Below the pieces are notes generated by a model. It did not search any database and had not been told where the DNA came from. It saw nothing but the letters and a program-made list of their open reading frames with translations. From contig JAFTHR010000215.1 of NCBI GenBank assembly GCA_017457345.1, positions 1-7,602 of the forward strand: a stretch of 7,602 nucleotides of DNA, in the 5' to 3' direction. The translations under genes and the position numbers were made by a program. Shown piece after piece: positions 1-6,897 of this stretch (within the stretch, counting starts at the first letter, position 1; every line of letters starts with the position of its first letter). Source of the stretch: Clostridia bacterium. Its GTDB lineage: Bacteria; Bacillota; Clostridia; Christensenellales; Borkfalkiaceae.

Positions 1-1737
1 GACGATCCGGGCAACGGCGATACGCCCCCTAGTGCGGATGAAGAACTTTCCAATGAAAAGATCGACACGAGCAGAGAGCAAATCTTCGTGTTCAACTTCA
101 ACGGTGGTTATGGTTCGCAATGGATTTTGAACCTTAAGAACCGTTTCGAAGAAGAAATGGCAGAAGAAGAATTCCCCAACGGAAAAGTGGGCGTTCAAGT
201 TATCGTAGATAACATCAAGCAAAACGCGCACGAATACAAGAACAGTATTAAAACCTCCCGTTCGCAAATCTTCTTCACGGAATATGCAAACTACTACGAA
301 CTCAAAGGTGCTCAATACGACGCATTCTACGATATGACGGAATGGGTGACGAGTGAAATCGGCTATAACGACGAAACGGAATCCATCGTTGACAAACTCA
401 ACGATCAACAACGTGAGTACTATAACATGGGTAGCGACGACGAGCCCGCATACTACGGTATCCCTCACTACGCAGGGTTCGACGGTCTCGTTTACGATAG
501 AGGTCTTTTCGAAGAAAAAGGTTGGTTGCTTGTTGATAAAGGCGCACCCGGCGTTCAATGGGACGACGATAACATTTATTCATGGTTCAAAGGGCAAGAC
601 GACAGATCTCCCAACTATACCGCACGCTACAGCGCTGGTCCTGACTGCGAATTCGATACGTATGACGACGGTTTGCCGACGACCTACGCCGAATTCTACG
701 GGCTTATTAACTATATTGTTGCTGCGAACGCGGATCCTTTCGTGTGGAACGGGTTTGCAATTTCGACGTATATTCAATTTATGATGTACGCACTTGCCGT
801 AAACCAAGAAGGCGTTGAACAATCGATGCTCAACTATACCCTCGACGGTACGGCAACGAGCCTCGGTACTATCCAAGGCGGCGAATTCGTGGAAGACGAC
901 GACGACACGGAAATCAACAACGAAAACGGTTTGATTGCGCTTTCCCGTCAAAAGGGTAGATATTACTCGGCGAAATTCGTAGAAAATATGTTCTCGGCTG
1001 AAAACTATTACTACGAAGATAGTTTCAAACCTTCGTTCTCGCACACGATGGCACAACAAGAATTCGTATATGCGAAACCCGAAGGGGCTCGTGATATTGC
1101 AATGCTCGTTGACGGTTGCTGGTGGGAATCGGAAGCAACGAACGAATTCTATAACTGTAGCGTTGAATTCGGTGAAGAATGGGGCAAATACGGTGAAAAC
1201 CGTGACTTCCGTTGGATGCCGCTTCCGAAAGTAGACGCTGAAACGGTAGAAGCTGACCGTCTTGCAAAGGAAGAAGATCCCGATTACAAGCACTACACGC
1301 TCCTTGACTCCATCAACTCGCTTTGCTTTGCGAACAAGGCTACCGTTTCCAACCTTGACGATTGGCAAAAGGATTTGCTTGGTGAATTCGTGAAATTCGC
1401 TCATACGGATGAATCGCTTATTGAATTCACGACGACGACGAACACCTTGAAATCGTTCGAATACACGCTTGACGACGACGCGAAAGAAGAAATGACCGGC
1501 TTTGGTAGATCGCTTGTTGATCTTCGTGAAGATGCGAACGTGGTATATCCGTTCTCGGAAAACGAAGTGTTCCTTGCAAACCAACAGTATTTCGCAGCGC
1601 AATACTTCTACGGCAACGAATTTGCAAGCAATAAATTGTACGGCAACGAAATGATTTCGGTGGAAGACTATTTCGAAAACATTGAAGCGTACTGGGATGG
1701 CGAATGGGAGACGATGCTCTCTCGTGCAGGTCTCTAA
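1..1737 (+). CDS. Sugar ABC transporter substrate-binding lipoprotein (5' partial)
   Basis: This is an extracellular solute-binding protein of the family-1 (CUT1 sugar) type, which captures a sugar or oligosaccharide outside the cell and hands it to the permeases encoded just downstream. The frame is open back to base 1, so the true start, signal peptide and lipidated cysteine lie upstream. A GTG at 88 is only internal, because family-like beta-strand sequence (REQIFVFNFNGGYG) begins before it. The visible 578 residues start with an acidic, Pro/Gly-rich linker (DDPGNGDTPPSADEE), as expected just after a lipid anchor. Typical motifs are GIPHYAGFDGLVYDRGLFEEKGW (around residues 153-175), PTTYAEFYGLINYI (around 224-237), AMLVDGCWWE in the second lobe, and a C-terminal FVKFAHTDESLIEFT block followed by GFGRSLVDLR. 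It is long for the family (commonly about 420-560 residues). It is the first visible gene of the operon and ends in TAA. The substrate cannot be inferred from the sequence. Confidence 0.9.
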   Translation, partial: DDPGNGDTPPSADEELSNEKIDTSREQIFVFNFNGGYGSQWILNLKNRFEEEMAEEEFPNGKVGVQVIVDNIKQNAHEYKNSIKTSRSQIFFTEYANYYELKGAQYDAFYDMTEWVTSEIGYNDETESIVDKLNDQQREYYNMGSDDEPAYYGIPHYAGFDGLVYDRGLFEEKGWLLVDKGAPGVQWDDDNIYSWFKGQDDRSPNYTARYSAGPDCEFDTYDDGLPTTYAEFYGLINYIVAANADPFVWNGFAISTYIQFMMYALAVNQEGVEQSMLNYTLDGTATSLGTIQGGEFVEDDDDTEINNENGLIALSRQKGRYYSAKFVENMFSAENYYYEDSFKPSFSHTMAQQEFVYAKPEGARDIAMLVDGCWWESEATNEFYNCSVEFGEEWGKYGENRDFRWMPLPKVDAETVEADRLAKEEDPDYKHYTLLDSINSLCFANKATVSNLDDWQKDLLGEFVKFAHTDESLIEFTTTTNTLKSFEYTLDDDAKEEMTGFGRSLVDLREDANVVYPFSENEVFLANQQYFAAQYFYGNEFASNKLYGNEMISVEDYFENIEAYWDGEWETMLSRAGL

Positions 1738-1776
1738 TTTAGAGAATTAACAACAAAAACAAGTAAATTGATTTAA

Positions 1777-1806
1777 TCGGCGCGGTACGACCGCGTACCG
1801 CGCTGA
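1777..1806 (+). promoter_or_regulatory. Stem-loop between binding-protein and permease genes
   Basis: A perfect 10-bp inverted repeat, GCGCGGTACG (1780-1789) and CGTACCGCGC (1794-1803), encloses a 4-base ACCG loop. It extends outward by a G-U, a C-G and a U-A pair to 13 bp. No U-run follows, so it is not a classical intrinsic terminator. Its place right after the binding-protein gene and just before the permease ribosome-binding site suggests an mRNA stability or processing element. Such an element would let the binding protein be made in excess of the membrane subunits, as intergenic hairpins do in other sugar transport operons. That role is inferred. A protein-binding palindrome is the alternative. 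Confidence 0.7.
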
Positions 1807-1809
1807 GTT

Positions 1810-1815
1810 AGGAGG
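1810..1815 (+). promoter_or_regulatory. Ribosome-binding site that decides the first permease start
   Basis: AGGAGG lies 8 bases before the GTG at 1824 and only 2 bases before the in-frame GTG at 1818. The 8-base spacing is normal for initiation and the 2-base spacing is too tight, so 1824 is the better start. Confidence 0.75.
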
Positions 1816-1823
1816 AAGTGATC

Positions 1824-2819
1824 GTGGCTTTGTCAAACGAAAACGTTCAAAAACTTGAACATGAGAACACAGTTTTGAACGCCAACGAGCCGCAGAAAGC
1901 TAAGAAAAAGGGCATGAGCAAGAAAGCAGATTTAATTTTCTACATCTGCATGATTGCATATCCCGTTATTCAGTTCTGTATTTTCTACGTTGGTGTAAAC
2001 TTCAACTCGATTATCTTAACCTTCCAAAAATTCGACCCTAAGACGGGTGAATTAATGGAATGGGTTTTATGGGATAACCTCGGTGATGCGCTCAAGAAAA
2101 TGTTGGGCGAAGAGGACTTATTCCCGCTTTTAATGAACTCTTTGAAAGTGTATGGATTGAGTTTCATTATTAGTGTACCGCTTGGGTTGTTCTTCTCGTT
2201 CGGTATCTATAAAAAGATACCGCTTGGGAACTTCTTCAGAGTCATGCTCTTCATGCCTAGTATTATTTCGGGCGTTATCATGGTTACCATTTACATGATT
2301 TTCTGTGACGAAGGGTATCCGGAAATCGCCAAGTCGCTATTCGGCGCAACGGGGCGTGTTAAGGGCTTGTTGGAGAACAAGGGTGTATCGGACTTCGGTG
2401 CAATTTTCTTCTACAATACGTGGTTTGGTTTCGGTGGTGGTGTTTTGATGTATTCGAACGCCATGTCCGGGAACATCTCTCCTGAAATGGTAGAGGCTGC
2501 GGAACTGGAAGGTTGCTCGGGTATTAAAGAGTTCATTTACATAACGTTCCCTTTGATTTTCCCCACGTTCTCAACCTTTACCATTACGGGTGTTGCCGGT
2601 ATCTTCACCAACCAATTCGGTTTGTTTACCTTCTTCGGCTCTGCCGCGGGTAAATATATCCAAACGTATGGTTATTACTTGTATATTGAAACACTTGAGG
2701 CGACGCAGACAACGTACCCGTTGCTTGCGAGTATGGGTGTATGGCTTACGCTCGTTGCTGCGCCTATGACGTTTATCGTTAAGTGGTTCATGGAAAAAAT
2801 CGACCCGACGGCGGACTAA
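1824..2819 (+). CDS. CUT1 sugar ABC transporter permease (MalF/UgpA-like)
   Basis: This is one of two integral membrane subunits of a sugar importer. It forms half of the translocation channel and receives ligand from the binding protein encoded upstream. The 331-residue product (GTG start chosen from the AGGAGG spacing) has a polar N-terminus with a KAKKKGMSKK patch, followed by about six hydrophobic segments near residues 37-58, 107-130, 139-162, 192-215, 246-272 and 298-320. The cytoplasmic EAA loop that docks on the ATPase is clear: EAAELEGCSGIKEFIYITFP, with E224, A225, A226 and G230. The loop ends in F-P rather than the more usual L-P. About 40 residues separate the first two membrane segments, an extracytoplasmic stretch common in MalF-like subunits. 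The stop overlaps the next gene's ribosome-binding site, so the pair is probably translated together. No ATPase gene is visible; a shared MsmX-type ATPase encoded elsewhere is the usual arrangement in Gram-positives. Confidence 0.92.
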   Translation: MALSNENVQKLEHENTVLNANEPQKAKKKGMSKKADLIFYICMIAYPVIQFCIFYVGVNFNSIILTFQKFDPKTGELMEWVLWDNLGDALKKMLGEEDLFPLLMNSLKVYGLSFIISVPLGLFFSFGIYKKIPLGNFFRVMLFMPSIISGVIMVTIYMIFCDEGYPEIAKSLFGATGRVKGLLENKGVSDFGAIFFYNTWFGFGGGVLMYSNAMSGNISPEMVEAAELEGCSGIKEFIYITFPLIFPTFSTFTITGVAGIFTNQFGLFTFFGSAAGKYIQTYGYYLYIETLEATQTTYPLLASMGVWLTLVAAPMTFIVKWFMEKIDPTAD

Positions 2820-2824
2820 GGAGG
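2818..2824 (+). promoter_or_regulatory. Ribosome-binding site overlapping the upstream stop
   Basis: AAGGAGG shares two bases with the TAA that ends the first permease gene and sits 7 bases before the ATG at 2832. This layout favours translational coupling of the two permease subunits, which are needed in equal amounts. Confidence 0.8.
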
Positions 2825-2831
2825 TAAACGT

Positions 2832-3770
2832 ATGGAATTATTACAACATAGTTATGGCTCCGGAAAACCCGTCTTTGAGAAGAAAGCAAGAAAAGGCTCT
2901 CTTAAGAGTTTCCACTTCTCCCCGTTTACGATTATCGTATTCTCTGTTTTGATGATTTACGTATTATCGTTGTTCTTCATGATCGGTTGGGGTTTCCTTT
3001 CCTCGCTTAAGGCTTCCCGTGAGTTTAGAACGAATATGTTTGGATTGCCGCAAAAGTGGCTCTTTAAGAACTACGTCACGGTGTTCAACATGTTCGAAGT
3101 ATATCCGATTACGCCCGGTTTACCTCCGGTAAACATGCTTCAAATGTTTATCTACGGTTTCGTATATTCGATCGGGTGTTCGATCACGAGCGCGTTCGTG
3201 CCTTTGTGGGTATCCTATCTCGTTGCGAAGTTTAACTTCCGTTTCGGGAAAATTATCTACACGATCGTTATCGTAACCATGATCATGCCTATCGTAGGTT
3301 CGTTGCCTTCGGAATTGCAATTTGCAAGAGCGTTCGGCTTGTACGACGAGCTTTGGGGATTGTGGATCATGAGAGGTCACTTCCTTGGAATGAACTTCCT
3401 TATCTACTACGCAATGTGGAAAGCATTACCCGACGGGTACAGCGAAGCGGCAAAGATCGACGGCGCTGGCAATATGACGATTTTCATTAGAATTATGTTG
3501 CCGTTCGCTAAGAACCTTTTCTTAACGATTGTACTTATGAACTTTATCGGGTTCTGGAACGACTATCAAACCCCCCTCATTTGGATGCCGAGTTATCCCA
3601 CGATCGCTTATGGTGTGTACGTAATGCGGAATGCTCGTGAAAACGGTATGAGTGCGGAACCTATGCGTATGGCTGCGTCCATGCTCGCTTTGATTCCCAT
3701 TCTCGTATTGTTTGCTGCGTTCCAAAAGAAATTGCTTGGCAACTTGACTATCGGTGGCTTAAAAGGCTAA
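2832..3770 (+). CDS. CUT1 sugar ABC transporter permease (MalG/UgpE-like)
   Basis: This is the second membrane subunit of the importer, pairing with the product of the gene 12 bases upstream. It has 312 residues, somewhat longer than the roughly 275-295 usual for the family, mainly because of a basic N-terminal tail (residues 1-30). Hydrophobic segments lie near 32-57, 107-131, 140-160, 180-199, 227-247 and 279-297. The EAA loop is a textbook match: EAAKIDGAGNMTIFIRIMLP, with E205, A206, A207, G211 and the closing L-P. The C-terminus ends GGLKG, like the short Gly/Lys tail common in MalG-type subunits. The ATG start is supported by AAGGAGG at 2818-2824. The gene ends in TAA and is followed by a 30-bp gap without a terminator, so transcription probably runs on into the exported proteins downstream. 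Confidence 0.93.
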   Translation: MELLQHSYGSGKPVFEKKARKGSLKSFHFSPFTIIVFSVLMIYVLSLFFMIGWGFLSSLKASREFRTNMFGLPQKWLFKNYVTVFNMFEVYPITPGLPPVNMLQMFIYGFVYSIGCSITSAFVPLWVSYLVAKFNFRFGKIIYTIVIVTMIMPIVGSLPSELQFARAFGLYDELWGLWIMRGHFLGMNFLIYYAMWKALPDGYSEAAKIDGAGNMTIFIRIMLPFAKNLFLTIVLMNFIGFWNDYQTPLIWMPSYPTIAYGVYVMRNARENGMSAEPMRMAASMLALIPILVLFAAFQKKLLGNLTIGGLKG

Positions 3771-3800
3771 TCGTCCAAAGAGTTCTCAGGAGGAAAAAAT

Positions 3801-4232
3801 ATGAAAAAGAAAAATATACTTCTGGCTACGTCAATGATTTGCGCCGCATCCTTTGCGGTCGGCGCACTCATTCTGCCTAGCCAAGTAGGCGTTTCGGCAG
3901 ACTGGTCTGCAGTCGGCATTAACGCTACTTATACGATCGGGGATTCGTTGACGATTCCTACGCGTACTTTCGAAGTGGGCGGGCAATCCGTAAACGCAAC
4001 GACCGTTGTAAAATTGCCTGACGGTACGGCTACGAGAAATACTGATCTCGCGTTAGATGCGCCCGGTTTGTACACCGTAATTTACACGGCTACGGTTGGC
4101 GGAAAAACCTATTATACCGAATACGAATTTACGGTATTCGACGAAATTATTCGTGTTTCGTCAGATGCTTCGTCGTTTGAATACGGCTTGCACGATACGG
4201 CAAACCCCGATAAGTATCCGAACGCACTTTGA
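3801..4232 (+). CDS. N-terminal fragment made if the TGA terminates
   Basis: If the TGA acts as a stop, the product is 143 residues: the signal peptide (1-33), one complete Ig-like domain (PDGTATRNTDLALDAPGLY inside it) and about 25 residues of the following lectin-like region, cut off at KYPNAL. It would be secreted but would lack almost all of the putative binding domains. Ending in mid-domain, rather than at a linker, argues that this is not the natural C-terminus. Confidence 0.5.
   Translation: MKKKNILLATSMICAASFAVGALILPSQVGVSADWSAVGINATYTIGDSLTIPTRTFEVGGQSVNATTVVKLPDGTATRNTDLALDAPGLYTVIYTATVGGKTYYTEYEFTVFDEIIRVSSDASSFEYGLHDTANPDKYPNAL
4230..4232 (+). other. In-frame TGA inside the Ig/lectin-like gene
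   Basis: The codons read AAC GCA CTT TGA ACT CAA, and the frame stays open for 883 more codons of the same protein style. The 31 codons between this stop and the next possible initiator (GTG 4326) already encode continuous domain sequence (TQGLNVNLAQGDSISF), so the break is internal to a domain. A one-base change from TTA (Leu), TGG (Trp) or CGA (Arg) would produce it. Confidence 0.85.
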
Positions 4233-4325
4233 ACTCAAGGCTTAAACGTAAATCTTGCACAAGGTGATTCAATTTCCTTTGCGCCCCTTATCGATTTAAC
4301 GAACGCTTCGAGCGTTGAACCAATC

Positions 4326-6884
4326 GTGGAACTTTTCGTTACGCCGAGCAAAGTAGGCGAATACGACTTCGAAGAAGTCGAATTTATGCTTACCGACGTT
4401 GAAAATCCCGATTCTTACATCAAAATCACGGGGCGTCGTTCCGAAGAAGGTACAACGGCTACCTACTGCTTGGCGGCAGGCAACGGTCAACCTTTGACTG
4501 GTTTCGAGCCTGCTTGGAACCGTTTGCACGTTGACAACCAATGGGGGCGTCCTGTTGCTCACGCCTTCACGGCAAACAACTGGAGTGATACTTTAAGCGC
4601 TTACGTGACCGGTGCAGACCTTGCAAAATTGTCCCTTAGTTATAACGCGGCTACTCGTGCCGTATTTATGAACGGCGATCAAATTATCGACTTGGATAAC
4701 CCCGACTATTTCAGCGAACTTTGGGGTGGGTTCCATAGTGGTAAAGTTCGCCTTAGCATCAATGCAGACTTGTACACGAAGAACACGGCAAGTTTCTGTA
4801 TTACGAGCGTTCAAGGGGTTGACCTTGCGGGCGGTACGATGATCGACGAAAAAGCGCCTGAAATCAAAGTTGACACCAAATACGCCGTTGCTCCTCAAGC
4901 GGCAATCGGCGCTTCTTACCCCGTACCTAAGGCTACGGCAAACGACGACTATTCCGGTAACGTTGCAGTAAAAACTTCCGTATGGTATAACTATACGAGT
5001 TCGACCGGTGCATTGACCGTGCCTATCGACGAAAACGGCCGTTTCAACGTCACCCGTCAAGGGAAATACTCTATCGTTTACACGGCTCGCGACGAAGCGG
5101 GTAACGTAGCGGAAAAAGTTATCGACGTTGAATCGTTGGCATCGTTGCCTGAAATTCAATTAACCGTTGACTATGATGGCGTTGTATATCAAGGCGAAGC
5201 AGGTGAACGTTTAGCGATCCCTTCGGCTACGGCAACGAACGGTAGTGGTGACATTGAAATTCAATTAATCGCAGAGTTGGACGGCGTAAAAACGGTTATC
5301 ACCGGCGATTACTTCAAACCGACGAGCGAAGGTACTTATAAGATGAGCGTTGTTGCAACCGACTATATCGGTCGTTCGGTTTCCGAAGAATACGAAGTGG
5401 TTGTGACGGCTTCCACGAAGCCCATCTTCGATAGCGATCCCGTATTGCCTAGATACATCATTAGTGGACGTACGTACACCCTTGATCCGTTCTATGCAGA
5501 CGACTATCGTTCCGGTTCGCACGAATCCGTTCTTACAACGCTTTATTATACGGACGAAGTTGTGACGGATAAGAAAGTGGAAGCAGGTGGTTCGTTCACG
5601 CCGCTCGTAACCACGAACGGTGCAAAGGTGACCTTGAAGTTTAAGGTAGACGGAACGAGTGCGGTTCTTGAAAAAGAATTGTACACCGTATACGGCAACA
5701 AGGACAACGATATTACGAACAACTTGCAAATGACGAACTTCTTCGTGAGCGACGGTGCGGAATTGAGCCAACAATCTCAAGCAATCCGCGTTATCGCAAA
5801 CAAAGCGGACGCAAGTTGGGAATTCGCAAACAAACTCGTTGGTGAAGGCTTGAAGTTCCAATTCACGGCTGAACCTGCAAGTTCGAGTTTTAGCGCAATC
5901 AAGTTTACGTTGACGGATAGTTTAGACGATAACGTTTGCGTTGAATTCTGCATTTATAGAGACCCCGTGAACGGTGGTGCTTATATGCTCGACGAAAACG
6001 GTTTGAGAACGGCAGTTCTTAGCAGTTTCGCAGAAGGTGCAAACAACGCGTTCACCGTGGTTTACGAAGGTTGCTTTGCAAAAGTAGGTACTACGTCTGT
6101 AAAAATCCCTAAGACGGTTGCAGGCGAAGAATTTACGGGCTTCCCTTCCGGATATGCATATTTGAAAGTTGGGTTTGTTGAAGCAGTCGCAGGGCAAGCG
6201 CTTTACGATATCGTTTCGGTAAACGGCCACAACATGGTGAAGATTAACTACGACCAAGGTAAACCTACCGTATCCCTTATCGGTGAATACGGCGACGGTA
6301 AAGCACAAGGCGTGTACGTGACGTTGCCTTCGGCAGTCGTTGCAGATACCGTTGAACCGATTTCCTACTGTACGCTTACCGTAAAAGACCCGGAGGGGAA
6401 TATCGTAACCGGGTACTATAACGGTCAATCGATCGAACTCAACAAAGTAGATCCTTCCGTTCACTACACGATTTGGACGTCTATTATCGGCGACTATTCC
6501 GTCACGTTCGAAGCGGCGGACGCAACGCACAAATATAAGAATACCACAACGTATACTTATAAGTTGAGAGTAGAAGATAGAAACGCACCCACGATCGCGT
6601 TTGACTCGGAGTTCCAAGAAAGCATTTCTCTCGGTGACACGATTGTCGTTCCTACCTTTACCGTTGGAGATGACACTAAGTTATTGCGTTCGGATATCTA
6701 CGTGACCACGCACGGCGGCGTTGTATACACGTTGCAATCTACGGGTCTTAGTGGAACTTCGAAAGACGGGCTTGGCGGCGTCGGGTTCAAACCCATTTAC
6801 AGGGGCAACTACCAAATCCGTGTAATTGTAACGGATAGCAACAATAACCAAACGATGGCGCGTATCATCGTGAAAGTAGTATAA
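4326..6884 (+). CDS. C-terminal portion of the Ig/lectin-like protein
   Basis: This is the larger part of the broken gene: 852 residues if counted from the GTG at 4326. That GTG is a poor initiator. No GGAGG-like site precedes it, the codons before it still encode the same domain, and the product would have no signal peptide. Its sequence holds two lectin-like regions that resemble each other (EVEFMLTDVENPDSYIKI in the first, AIKFTLTDSLDDNVCVEF in the second) and five Ig-like domains. It is real coding sequence in the same frame as the upstream part, but probably not an independent gene. Confidence 0.6.
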   Translation: MELFVTPSKVGEYDFEEVEFMLTDVENPDSYIKITGRRSEEGTTATYCLAAGNGQPLTGFEPAWNRLHVDNQWGRPVAHAFTANNWSDTLSAYVTGADLAKLSLSYNAATRAVFMNGDQIIDLDNPDYFSELWGGFHSGKVRLSINADLYTKNTASFCITSVQGVDLAGGTMIDEKAPEIKVDTKYAVAPQAAIGASYPVPKATANDDYSGNVAVKTSVWYNYTSSTGALTVPIDENGRFNVTRQGKYSIVYTARDEAGNVAEKVIDVESLASLPEIQLTVDYDGVVYQGEAGERLAIPSATATNGSGDIEIQLIAELDGVKTVITGDYFKPTSEGTYKMSVVATDYIGRSVSEEYEVVVTASTKPIFDSDPVLPRYIISGRTYTLDPFYADDYRSGSHESVLTTLYYTDEVVTDKKVEAGGSFTPLVTTNGAKVTLKFKVDGTSAVLEKELYTVYGNKDNDITNNLQMTNFFVSDGAELSQQSQAIRVIANKADASWEFANKLVGEGLKFQFTAEPASSSFSAIKFTLTDSLDDNVCVEFCIYRDPVNGGAYMLDENGLRTAVLSSFAEGANNAFTVVYEGCFAKVGTTSVKIPKTVAGEEFTGFPSGYAYLKVGFVEAVAGQALYDIVSVNGHNMVKINYDQGKPTVSLIGEYGDGKAQGVYVTLPSAVVADTVEPISYCTLTVKDPEGNIVTGYYNGQSIELNKVDPSVHYTIWTSIIGDYSVTFEAADATHKYKNTTTYTYKLRVEDRNAPTIAFDSEFQESISLGDTIVVPTFTVGDDTKLLRSDIYVTTHGGVVYTLQSTGLSGTSKDGLGGVGFKPIYRGNYQIRVIVTDSNNNQTMARIIVKVV

Positions 6885-6889
6885 GGAGG
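6883..6889 (+). promoter_or_regulatory. Ribosome-binding site overlapping the upstream stop
   Basis: AAGGAGG overlaps the TAA (6882-6884) of the Ig/lectin-like gene and lies 8 bases before the ATG at 6898. Translation of the lipoprotein is therefore likely to be coupled to translation of the gene before it, which makes the TGA break upstream relevant to its expression. Confidence 0.8.
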
Positions 6890-6897
6890 ATAGAAAA

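Larger units (their letters stand above)
3801..6884 (+). pseudogene. Secreted multi-domain Ig-like/lectin-like protein, broken by in-frame TGA
   Basis: One long reading frame of 1028 codons (including the final stop) is interrupted only by a TGA at codon 144. It starts at an ATG 7 bases after AGGAGG (3788-3793). Counting through the TGA, residues 1-33 are a signal peptide (KKK, hydrophobic core, cleavage after VSA). An Ig-like domain follows at 35-118. A jelly-roll/lectin-like region, about 119-345, contains the TGA. Three Ig-like domains lie near 352-445, 449-538 and 539-632, a second lectin-like region near 640-812, and two more Ig-like domains near 813-927 and 928-1027. Most Ig-like units share a G-x-Y-x-(I/V)-x-(Y/V)-x-A ending, as in QGKYSIVYTARDEAGN. 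The protein ends straight after the last domain, with no LPXTG, SLH or other anchor. A role in glycan or surface binding is inferred from fold and neighbours. It could be a true pseudogene, a readthrough product or a sequence error. It is an operon member between the permeases and the lipoprotein. Confidence 0.72.

Noticed and set aside
88..90. GTG as the start of the binding-protein gene
   Set aside because: The frame is open to base 1, the residues before it belong to the first beta strand and acidic linker, and no signal peptide would follow it.
580..1602. Long antisense open frame (340 codons) across the binding-protein gene
   Set aside because: The product has no recognisable domain and is rich in F, R and V, as expected from reading the complement of a gene rich in GAA, AAC and ACG codons. 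The + strand gene is unmistakable.
1777..1806. The intergenic hairpin as an intrinsic terminator
   Set aside because: The stem is followed by GTTAGGAGG, not by a U-run, and the next gene in the transport operon starts immediately after.
4230..4232. TGA read as Trp under an alternative genetic code
   Set aside because: Only one TGA is found in frame in about 2,400 codons while Trp is encoded by TGG several dozen times, which is not the pattern of a genome that has reassigned TGA. It is kept only as a weak possibility.
4302..4316. Hairpin AACGCT-TCG-AGCGTT as a possible selenocysteine element for the TGA
   Set aside because: It begins about 70 bases after the TGA, too far for a bacterial SECIS, the loop is only three bases, and nothing suggests a redox enzyme.
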